Below, piece after piece: positions 1 to 5,641 of a stretch of DNA of 9,343 nt. Position 1 is the stretch's first letter. Each line of letters opens with the position of its first letter. Origin of the DNA: Deltaproteobacteria bacterium (GTDB lineage Bacteria; Desulfobacterota; Desulfobulbia; Desulfobulbales; Desulfocapsaceae); assembly GCA_021779275.1 (NCBI GenBank), contig JAJYAX010000037.1:1-9343 (forward strand), written 5' to 3'. Under the pieces are notes generated by a model, which was not told the DNA's origin, did no database searches, and saw nothing but the letters and a program-made list of their open reading frames with translations. A program made the translations under genes and the position numbers.

Positions 1-771
1 GGAGGCAAATCGTGCGGAGGGCTGCAGCGCCAGACTTTTCAGGATCAGCTCATCCCAGGCCCAGTTCAGGTCGGGTCGAAAGCTGCTCGGCGGCGGGAGG
101 CGGCCGTCCGTCCGCTCGGGCAGGCGGCCGGTCAACATCCGGTAGGCCAGGACCCCGAGACTATAGAGATCCGCCCGCTCGTCAATCGTCTCCGGCCGGG
201 ACTCCTGCTCCGGAGCCGCATAAAAGGGAGAGCCCACCTGCAGGCCGGGGATCTCCGGCTTCTCTTCGCCGCGAATGCGGGAGAGGCCGAAATCGATGAT
301 CTTGATCCGGTCGTCATTGGTGATCATCAGATTGAACGGCTTGATATCCCTGTGGATTATCCCGGAAAAATGGAGCCTCTCCAGACCCTTCAAGGCCTGG
401 AGAATATAAAAGCTGGTCCTGGCCACCGAGATGGCCCGGGATGGCTCCTCCACCCGGTATGACTCACCGATAAAGTCGCCAACGGAATGGGCATAGTATT
501 CCAGAACAATAAACGGGGTTCCGTTTTCCTCGTCGCAGTCAATGACCTTGGCGATATGGGGATGGGAGATAGCTCCCATGATCCTGGCCTCTTCCAGAAA
601 GATCTGCCGGAGGCGCGCAGCCCCTGTCAGGTGCGCGAAGAGTTCCTCCCGGGGATCAAGGGCCTTGAGGGCGACGATCCTGCCCGTTACCGGCGCTTTG
701 GCCTTATAGACCGCGCTCATCCCCCCCCTGCCGAGACGTCCGAGGATCTCATATCTGCCCATTGTCTTCAT
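1..771 (-). CDS. Hanks-type Ser/Thr protein kinase, partial (C-terminus beyond left edge)
   Basis: Cytoplasmic kinase domain that should transfer ATP phosphate to Ser/Thr of proteins. The 257 visible residues cover nearly the whole catalytic domain: Gly-rich loop GRLGRGGMSAVY (residues 11-22), VALK lysine K36, alpha-C glutamate E61, catalytic HRDIKPFN (140-147, so an RD kinase), DFG (160-162), GSPFYAAPE activation/APE segment (180-188) and the DLYSLGV helix (201-207). All key catalytic residues are present. The frame is open to base 1, so any juxtamembrane, transmembrane or sensor region lies outside the window. The chosen ATG (769-771) overlaps the stop of the upstream metallophosphoesterase gene (ATGA), and no Shine-Dalgarno is seen, so translational coupling is likely. 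A second in-frame ATG at 760-762 is an alternative start just before GRYEIL. Family assignment is firm; the substrate is unknown. Confidence 0.93.
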   Translation of the reverse strand, partial: MKTMGRYEILGRLGRGGMSAVYKAKAPVTGRIVALKALDPREELFAHLTGAARLRQIFLEEARIMGAISHPHIAKVIDCDEENGTPFIVLEYYAHSVGDFIGESYRVEEPSRAISVARTSFYILQALKGLERLHFSGIIHRDIKPFNLMITNDDRIKIIDFGLSRIRGEEKPEIPGLQVGSPFYAAPEQESRPETIDERADLYSLGVLAYRMLTGRLPERTDGRLPPPSSFRPDLNWAWDELILKSLALQPSARFAS

Positions 772-1499
772 TGGCAGCGCAACCGTTCGGCGTAGATACC
801 GGGAAACCCCCGCTTATGGATCTTTGCGATGGTCTTTTCGATGTCATAGGGGATGAAGCGTACGTCAAGATCCCAGGTCTCATCGTCCCATATCAGGTAC
901 TTGGCCCGATTGTCTCCATCCCGGGGCTGCCCGACACTGCCGGCGTTGATGATATATCTGTTGTTCTTTTCCAGGTGCAGCCGGCCTTGGGCCAGAGGAG
1001 AACGGGAGATTTTCCCCTGCTGCCGCGACACCAGCAGGAGCTCGTGGGTATGCCCGACAAAATAGAGTGAGGCCCCGGCGGCGGCCAGGAGTTCTTCTAT
1101 CACGAGATCCGGTTTTTTAGAGAGATAGACGAAGACCGAACCGGGCGGATACCCATGCACGAACCAGTTCGTGCCGGTATCCAGGAAGGCCGGCAGAGCG
1201 CGGCAATAGTCCAGGCTCTCTGCGGAGAGAAGCTGTTCTGTTTGTATACTGTTTTCCCGGGCCTGAAAATTCATCCAGTTCCTGGACTTGGCGGAGAGAA
1301 GGGCGGCCTCGTGGTTGCCGAGTACGGTCCTGCACCGCAGGTTCCGCACCCCCCGGATGACATCCTCCGGGTCGGGCCCGTACCCGATCATATCGCCCAG
1401 ACAGATTATCCCACCCAGCCTCTGCTGCAAAATGTCGGCACAAACTGCCTGGAAGGCCTCCAGGTTGCCATGGATATCAGAGAGAATTGCCAGTCGCAT
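768..1499 (-). CDS. Calcineurin-like metallophosphoesterase (YfcE/Metallophos_2 type)
   Basis: A complete 243-residue soluble two-metal phosphoesterase. The full ligand set is visible in order: SDIHGN (D8, H10), GD (D36), GNHE (N62, H63), a single His in FVHG (H115) and GHTH (H150, H152). The INAGSVGQPRDGD segment (184-196) is typical of the compact YfcE/MJ0936-like phosphodiesterase branch, and the length fits that branch. It has no signal peptide or membrane segment. The start has an AGGGG stretch (1504-1508) 4 nt upstream, a somewhat short spacing. The 3' end overlaps the kinase start by 4 nt (ATGA), so the two are co-transcribed. Members of this superfamily hydrolyse phosphodiesters, nucleotides or phosphoproteins. 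Reversal of the neighbouring kinase is an attractive inference, but substrate cannot be read from the sequence. Confidence 0.92.
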   Translation of the reverse strand: MRLAILSDIHGNLEAFQAVCADILQQRLGGIICLGDMIGYGPDPEDVIRGVRNLRCRTVLGNHEAALLSAKSRNWMNFQARENSIQTEQLLSAESLDYCRALPAFLDTGTNWFVHGYPPGSVFVYLSKKPDLVIEELLAAAGASLYFVGHTHELLLVSRQQGKISRSPLAQGRLHLEKNNRYIINAGSVGQPRDGDNRAKYLIWDDETWDLDVRFIPYDIEKTIAKIHKRGFPGIYAERLRCQ

Positions 1500-1720
1500 T
1501 GATCCCCTACCTACGGTGAATGTTTATGACGGCTTCCAGTCTAGAATAAAAGAGTCTTGCCTGGCAAGCCTTTTATGGCCGGATCGCCATGATTCCCATG
1601 GCTCTTGGCGGGCCGGCCTTGCAGGTCTCGACAAATTGGACTTGAAAAAGCCTTAAAACCGGCATACGTTTGTCTGCAATCGTTGTGGTGAGAAATTTCA
1701 GCTGGAGATTTTCACGAGTC
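1500..1720. other. Divergent intergenic region
   Basis: About 220 bp separate the leftward metallophosphoesterase/kinase unit from the rightward acetyltransferase operon, so promoters for both must lie here or nearby. I found no convincing -35/-10 pair. The best rightward -35-like hexamer is TTGAAA (1642-1647), but the base string 17 nt later (TACGTT) is a poor -10. The hairpin at 1548-1574 is the only clear structure. One reading frame (1657 onward) shows a zinc-ribbon-like CNRCG string but lacks a start codon. Confidence 0.5.
1548..1574. repeat. Hairpin-forming inverted repeat in divergent gap
   Basis: The arms AAAAG (1548-1552) and CTTTT (1570-1574) enclose CTTGCC (1556-1561) and GGCAAG (1563-1568) around one central base. 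The structure would fold as a CTTGC/GCAAG stem with a 3-nt loop and an A/T outer stem. It lies in the 5' leader side of the leftward metallophosphoesterase gene, about 50 bp before its start. On both strands a short T run follows the GC core. It could be a weak bidirectional terminator or a dyad operator. No gene ends here, which argues against an ordinary terminator. Confidence 0.35.
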
Positions 1721-2254
1721 ATGTCCAAATCAGAGCCGAAAAAAAGGCCCCCCGGAATGAAAATACGCCCCGTGGAGGTGGATGACCTGGCGCCGGTCTT
1801 CCATCTCGGGGAAAAATTGTTTACGGCCAACACCGTGCCGAATCTCTACCGCACCTGGGACGAGTTTGAGGTGGTCGGTCTGTACCAGAGCGATGCGGAA
1901 TATTGCTTTGTGGCTGAAATCGGAGAGCATCTTGTGGGATTCGTCCTGGGGACGGTGATCAGCAAGACAAAATCCGCCTGGAAATACGGCCATCTGATCT
2001 GGATGGGGGTTGACCCGGCCTTTGCCCGGCAGGGAGTCGCCGACCGCCTGGCCAGACACTTTCTGGAGACGATGCTGGAGGAGGGGGTGCGGATGCTCAT
2101 CGTGGACACCGAGGCGGATAACCTGCCCGCCTTGAAATTTTTCCGCAAGATGGGCTTCACCAACCCGCAGGAGCACATTTACATGACCATGAACCTCTCC
2201 GGCCGCCAGCAGACGGCCCTGGAGAAAAAAGGCAACGGCCAGGCGAAAAAATAA
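1721..2254 (+). CDS. GNAT-family N-acetyltransferase
   Basis: A soluble acetyl-CoA-dependent N-acetyltransferase of about 177 residues. The GNAT fold is recognisable: MKIRPVEVDD first strand (from residue 13), a beta-4 strand LIWMGVDP leading into the acetyl-CoA pyrophosphate loop ARQGVADRL (102-110), then the late LIVDTEADNLPALKFFRKMGF block that marks motif B. The position usually Arg/Gln three residues before the first loop Gly is Ala here, with Arg next to it, a mild deviation. The start is uncertain: ATG 1721 has GGAG about 13 nt upstream; ATG 1757 (MKIRP) fits the minimal domain; and a TTG at 1670 would add 17 residues. The acceptor is unknown; RimI-like protein acetylation and small-amine acetylation are both possible. 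It is 4 nt from the downstream M20 gene, so they are surely co-transcribed. Confidence 0.9.
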   Translation: MSKSEPKKRPPGMKIRPVEVDDLAPVFHLGEKLFTANTVPNLYRTWDEFEVVGLYQSDAEYCFVAEIGEHLVGFVLGTVISKTKSAWKYGHLIWMGVDPAFARQGVADRLARHFLETMLEEGVRMLIVDTEADNLPALKFFRKMGFTNPQEHIYMTMNLSGRQQTALEKKGNGQAKK

Positions 2255-2258
2255 TCCC

Positions 2259-3380
2259 ATGCCCCTCTCCCTCTCCCCGAACCCGATTCAGCCCCAGCGC
2301 CTGCTCCGTCTGCTCCAGCGGATGATCGATATCTACAGCCCGTCGGGCAAGGAAGAAGAACTGCTGGCCTATCTCTATACCTATTTCAAGAAACGGCATC
2401 TGCCGGTCCGCCGGCAGATGCTGGAGGACGGCCGGTACAATCTGATCGTGGCCCCGGCCGATGTCGATATCGAGCTGGCCCTGATCGGGCATGTGGATAC
2501 GGTTCCCGCCCATGATCTGGAGGAGATGGGCTTTTCCCGGGACAATGACATCATCTCCGGTCTGGGCGCCGCCGATATGAAAGGGGGCTGCGCCGCGATC
2601 ATTGAGGCCTGCCTCTGCCTCTGGGAGGCGGGCTCAGGGAACAACTGGCCGGTGGCCCTGATCCTGGTCGTGGGCGAAGAGGAAAACGGCGACGGCGCCT
2701 TACGCCTGCTGGAAGACCATCACTTCCCCTGGGCCATCATCGCCGAACCCACCGGGCTGAGCCCCTGCCTGGCCCATTACGGCTATATTGAGATGCAGCT
2801 GACCACCCGGGGGAAACGCCGCCATGCCTCTCTGGCCAAGGGACGAATTAATCCGGTGGAGAGTCTCCTCAAGACCTTGCTGGCCCTGATCCATCATATG
2901 GACGCCCGGCGTCCGGAGGCGGTGTACAACATCCGCGACCTGCTCACCTCCCAATCCGGTTTTGCCGTTCCGGAGTGGTGTCATGCCTGGATCGATCTCC
3001 ACCTGCCGCCGCATACCCCCACCGGCGCCATGTGCTCCGAACTGGAAGAGGTGGCGACAGCCTCCCTGACCGGCAGGAGCCTGAAGCCGGTCGAGGTGCG
3101 TTTTCATACCATCCAGGACGGTTACGACCTGCCCGGCAAAGGCGCTGTGGTTGAAACGCTGCAAAGGGTGTACGATCAGCGCGGCCTGCCCTGGCAACCG
3201 GCGGCCTTTCCCAGCCATTCGGACGCCAATCTGCTCTGGGCCCACGGGGTCAAGCCCATCCTGCTGGGTCCCGGCAGTCTGGCCAAGGCCCACGTTCCCG
3301 AAGAGTCCATCGATGTGGAGGAGATCCTGGCCGCGGCCGAGATCTACCGCCAGTTGATCTTCGAGATGTTCTCAAGCTAA
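2259..3380 (+). CDS. M20-family metallohydrolase (ArgE/DapE-like deacylase/peptidase)
   Basis: A cytoplasmic di-zinc amidohydrolase of 373 residues, the usual M20 length. The metal and catalytic residues are all in place: GHVDTVP (H78, D80), the bridging Asp in GLGAADMKGG (D106), EEENGDG (general base E141, ligand E142), IIAEP (E163) and the late ligand in LAKAHVPEES (H345). A lid/dimerisation domain begins near GYIEMQL (175), with the conserved His of GKRRHAS (H189). The family removes acetyl, succinyl or aminoacyl groups from amino acids; ArgE, DapE, LysK and CPG2-type peptidases share this pattern, and I cannot pick one. The start lies 4 nt after the acetyltransferase stop and lacks a clear Shine-Dalgarno, suggesting coupling. 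An upstream acetyltransferase next to a deacylase hints at an N-acetyl intermediate or cycle. Confidence 0.93.
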   Translation: MPLSLSPNPIQPQRLLRLLQRMIDIYSPSGKEEELLAYLYTYFKKRHLPVRRQMLEDGRYNLIVAPADVDIELALIGHVDTVPAHDLEEMGFSRDNDIISGLGAADMKGGCAAIIEACLCLWEAGSGNNWPVALILVVGEEENGDGALRLLEDHHFPWAIIAEPTGLSPCLAHYGYIEMQLTTRGKRRHASLAKGRINPVESLLKTLLALIHHMDARRPEAVYNIRDLLTSQSGFAVPEWCHAWIDLHLPPHTPTGAMCSELEEVATASLTGRSLKPVEVRFHTIQDGYDLPGKGAVVETLQRVYDQRGLPWQPAAFPSHSDANLLWAHGVKPILLGPGSLAKAHVPEESIDVEEILAAAEIYRQLIFEMFSS

Positions 3381-3405
3381 ATAATCATTATGTTTTCAGA
3401 ATTAT

Positions 3406-3410
3406 AGAGG
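3406..3410 (+). promoter_or_regulatory. Ribosome binding site for PHP phosphatase gene
   Basis: AGAGG sits 9 nt before ATG 3420, the best Shine-Dalgarno in this operon. It fixes the start immediately before the conserved HGGHSG segment. Confidence 0.65.
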
Positions 3411-3419
3411 CTGTACAAG

Positions 3420-4274
3420 ATGGGAAAACCGAAATTTGCGTCCGTGCACGGTGGTCATAGCGGTCAGTTCTGCCTGCATGCGACGGACACCCTGGAGGAG
3501 ATTATCCTCTCCTATATCCGCCATGGCTTTGCCTGGGTGGGCGTCACCGAACATGTCCCCGGTCTGCGCGAGGACCTGCTTTATCCGGATCAGAGACAGG
3601 CGGGGCTGACCCCTGCGATCCTGTATGACAAGTTTGCCGCCTATATCCTGGAGTGCCGGAGACTCAAGGAGAAGTATGCCTCGGAGATCAGGATCTATGT
3701 GGCCATGGAGATCGAGACCTACAGCGGCTACCGGGAGTTCATCCCTTCTCTTATGGAACGGTTCGGGCCTGAATATATTGTCGGCTCGGTGCATTTCGTC
3801 GATGATCTGGGCTTTGATTATTCCCGGGAACAGTATGAGGCGACGGCAAAGGCGGTGGGCGGTCCGGATGCCCTCTACTGCCGGTATTTTGATCAGCAGT
3901 ACGAGATGATCGAGCTTTTAAACCCCGCCGTCGTCGGCCATTTCGACCTGATCCGGCTCTTCGATCCCGAGTACCGGCAAAGGCTCCTGCGGCCGGATAT
4001 CGCCCGGCGGATCCGGCGCAACCTGGAACTGATCAGGGAGCGGGATCTGATCATGGACTTCAACCTCAGGTCTCTGCTGAAAGGGGCGCAGGAACCCTAC
4101 ATCAGCGAGTCGATCCTTGTGCAGGCGCGGGAGCTGGGCATTGCCGTGGTCCCCGGCGACGACTCCCATGGGCTCGACTCCATCGGGGTCAATATGGACA
4201 AGGGGATAGCCATCCTGGAGCGGCTGGGCTTCGATACCGACTGGAAGACCCCGGTCCGGGAAGAGTTGCAATAA
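3420..4274 (+). CDS. PHP-domain phosphoesterase, histidinol-phosphatase (HisK/His2) type
   Basis: A 284-residue PHP-fold metal phosphatase. It resembles the monofunctional histidinol-phosphatases (yeast His2, Bacillus HisJ/HisK), which convert L-histidinol phosphate to L-histidinol in histidine synthesis. Motifs in order: VHGGHSGQFCLHA (9-21), TEHVPG (H45), MEIE (E97, E99), GSVHF (H125), GHFD (H174, D176) and GDDSH (D248, H250). The first motif reads H-G-G-H, whereas the usual PHP pair is H-x-H; the expected first ligand aligns with Gly11, with His10 one residue before. The gene follows the M20 gene by 39 nt without a terminator, and its stop is 11 nt from the convergent radical SAM stop. Histidinol phosphate is the best guess for the substrate, but the PHP family also includes other phosphatases and no other his gene is in the window. 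Confidence 0.85.
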   Translation: MGKPKFASVHGGHSGQFCLHATDTLEEIILSYIRHGFAWVGVTEHVPGLREDLLYPDQRQAGLTPAILYDKFAAYILECRRLKEKYASEIRIYVAMEIETYSGYREFIPSLMERFGPEYIVGSVHFVDDLGFDYSREQYEATAKAVGGPDALYCRYFDQQYEMIELLNPAVVGHFDLIRLFDPEYRQRLLRPDIARRIRRNLELIRERDLIMDFNLRSLLKGAQEPYISESILVQARELGIAVVPGDDSHGLDSIGVNMDKGIAILERLGFDTDWKTPVREELQ

Positions 4275-4285
4275 AGATCCTTGAA

Positions 4286-5197
4286 CTATCTGGTCCACCG
4301 CTGCAGGTCCGACGACGCGGCCGCCTTCCGGAGGGTTTTGAGCATTTCCGGGGCGTCGAACAGCTTCTTGCACAGCTCGCACTTGCGGTAGGTGACGATT
4401 TCCCGGGCCGGGATCCCGGCAAATGAGGCGATGGCGGTGATGCCCATGGCGCGGATGCAGTCGTACAGCGGGTCGGTCTCGGCCTTGGTAAAGAGCTGCC
4501 GGATTGAATGGTCCCTGAGGTTGCCCAAGAGGAAAAAATCGGTGGTGCTGAAGTGGCTGCCGGCATCGCAGCAGGCGTACATGGAGAGATCCGGGGCCAG
4601 GTAGGGGTTCATGGCGCAGCGGTTTTCCTGGTAATCCGTGCGGATGGCTTTTTGCGCCAGGGAATCGGCCCGCCCGGCATAGATGAGGGGCTCCGGGAAG
4701 AATTTGAGGGCGTTGTCCCGGAGATAGCCTTCATAGGGGTCATCCTGCTCCGAGAAATCGGTGACAAAGGAGATAAAATAGTCAAGTCCCGTTGCGATGC
4801 AGCCGCGGGCCGCGTTCAGCACATTCTCGCGCGGGACGTTTTCCTGGTGCCATCTGCTGTAGCTCAGGCGCAACTGGGAAAGTCCGCAGTGCTTGAGGCG
4901 CTTGAGCAGGTCTTCCGTCTCCGCCGGGCTCCTGGCCCAGGAGCAGTTGGTCACGATCCTGGTGTAGATCTGCTTTTCACGGCAGAGATCCACCAGTTCC
5001 AGGAGGTCGTCGAAATACATAAAGGGCTCGCCGGCGGTAAAACTGATGCCGGTGACGCCGGCCGCGGCCATCTCCCGGATGATTGCCCCGGCCCGGGCCA
5101 GCTCCATCTTCCCGGAGGCCGGTTGCTCCCCGGCCGCCACACAATGGGCGCATCTGATATTGCAGCGGGTCGAGTATCCGAAGGCGATTTTTCTCAT
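4286..5197 (-). CDS. Radical SAM protein with C-terminal cysteine cluster (SPASM/twitch-like)
   Basis: A 303-residue radical SAM enzyme. The [4Fe-4S]-binding motif CNIRCAHC gives C12, C16 and C19 after a YSTR strand; the SAM-contacting FTAGEP (53-58) follows, then VTNCSW (82-87) and YSRWHQENVPRENV (113-126), a block shared by many peptide-modifying and activating members. Later cysteines C194, C209, C210, C273 and C276 (CELC) suggest a second Fe-S site as in SPASM/twitch domains; C-x2-C near the end fits. Substrate is unknown; no RiPP precursor or glycyl-radical enzyme is visible nearby. A TAA lies 9 nt upstream in frame, so this ATG is the first possible one, and no Shine-Dalgarno is seen. 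It is divergent from a thioredoxin-like gene with 41 bp between starts. Family is firm; the specific role is unassigned. Confidence 0.9.
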   Translation of the reverse strand: MRKIAFGYSTRCNIRCAHCVAAGEQPASGKMELARAGAIIREMAAAGVTGISFTAGEPFMYFDDLLELVDLCREKQIYTRIVTNCSWARSPAETEDLLKRLKHCGLSQLRLSYSRWHQENVPRENVLNAARGCIATGLDYFISFVTDFSEQDDPYEGYLRDNALKFFPEPLIYAGRADSLAQKAIRTDYQENRCAMNPYLAPDLSMYACCDAGSHFSTTDFFLLGNLRDHSIRQLFTKAETDPLYDCIRAMGITAIASFAGIPAREIVTYRKCELCKKLFDAPEMLKTLRKAAASSDLQRWTR

Positions 5198-5238
5198 GAT
5201 GTATTAGGGTTTTTTGTAAATAATTTTAGGGGGAAACT
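5198..5238. promoter_or_regulatory. AT-rich divergent promoter gap with RBS for thioredoxin-like gene
   Basis: This 41-bp AT-rich stretch separates the start codons of the radical SAM (leftward) and thioredoxin-like (rightward) genes. AGGGGG at 5228-5233, 5 nt before ATG 5239, is a clear rightward ribosome binding site. No strong -35/-10 pair is visible, and any two promoters must overlap each other or extend into the coding regions. The leftward mRNA leader must be very short unless its promoter lies inside the opposite gene. Confidence 0.5.
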
Positions 5239-5595
5239 ATGAAGGCAATTTCCAAAGATCAGGCCCTTGCCTGTGTTGCGCACAAGGAGTTCGGTGACGA
5301 TATCATCCGCTCCGCAGAGAGTGTTGTGGTGATCCTCACCCAGAGCTGGTGCCCGGAGTGGCTGGCCATGCAGTCCTTTCTGTCCGGTTTTTCCGCCTCC
5401 GAGGTCTACTGCCTCGAATATGATCGCACTGATTATATGGATATATTCCGTGCATTCAAGGAGAATGTCTTCGGCAATGATCAGATTCCGTATATCCGCT
5501 ATTATCGAAGGGGCATATTGACCAGGGTATCCAATGCCGTTTCGGAGACGGTGTTTAAAGAAAACATCGGGGTTTCCTCTTCACAAGAAGGCTGA
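5239..5595 (+). CDS. Thioredoxin-fold protein with single active-site cysteine
   Basis: A small soluble protein of 118 residues. A hydrophobic strand SVVVILTQ (28-35) leads to SWCPEW (36-41), the position of the thioredoxin WCxxC motif; the second cysteine is Trp41 (TGG codon, so not selenocysteine). A second strand VYCLEYD (56-62) and the IPYIRYYRRG segment (83-92), whose Pro84 matches the cis-Pro before the last strands, complete the fold. Only C12, C38 and C58 are present. The monothiol site cannot do a classic intramolecular dithiol exchange; it may form a mixed disulfide, bind a cofactor, or act as a structural partner. There is no signal peptide. The strong Shine-Dalgarno supports the start. 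The head-to-head position with the radical SAM gene suggests shared regulation, but a functional link is inference. Confidence 0.75.
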   Translation: MKAISKDQALACVAHKEFGDDIIRSAESVVVILTQSWCPEWLAMQSFLSGFSASEVYCLEYDRTDYMDIFRAFKENVFGNDQIPYIRYYRRGILTRVSNAVSETVFKENIGVSSSQEG

Positions 5596-5616
5596 GGCGT
5601 TCCCTCTCCACTGAAC

Positions 5617-5641
5617 AAGGCCTTAGGTCCCTTTAGGCCTT
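5617..5641. repeat. Inverted repeat at convergent gene ends
   Basis: AAGGCCT (5617-5623) and AGGCCTT (5635-5641) can pair as a 7-bp stem with an 11-nt loop. It spans the stop codon of the leftward unknown-family gene and follows the rightward thioredoxin-like stop by about 20 nt. There is no proper T tract on either strand, so it is at best a weak bidirectional terminator or mRNA 3'-end structure. Confidence 0.3.

Noticed and set aside
1730..3293. Several leftward open frames opposite the acetyltransferase and M20 genes
   Set aside because: All are antisense to genes with complete catalytic motifs and show His/Gln/Arg-rich compositions with no motif.
4275..4285. Terminator between the convergent PHP and radical SAM genes
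   Set aside because: The gap is only 11 bp with no stem; transcripts probably overlap at their 3' ends.
4508..5242. Long open rightward frame (244 codons) opposite the radical SAM gene
   Set aside because: It is antisense to a gene with intact CxxxCxxC and GEP motifs; its translation is Gly/Val/Ala-rich with no recognisable domain, typical of high-GC antisense frames.
5350..5364. Selenocysteine in the thioredoxin-like active site
   Set aside because: The position of the second cysteine is TGG (Trp), not TGA, so there is no in-frame selenocysteine codon.
5617..5641. Strong intrinsic terminator between the convergent thioredoxin-like and unknown-family genes
   Set aside because: The stem is short (7 bp), the loop is long and neither strand has a following T tract; kept only as a weak repeat.
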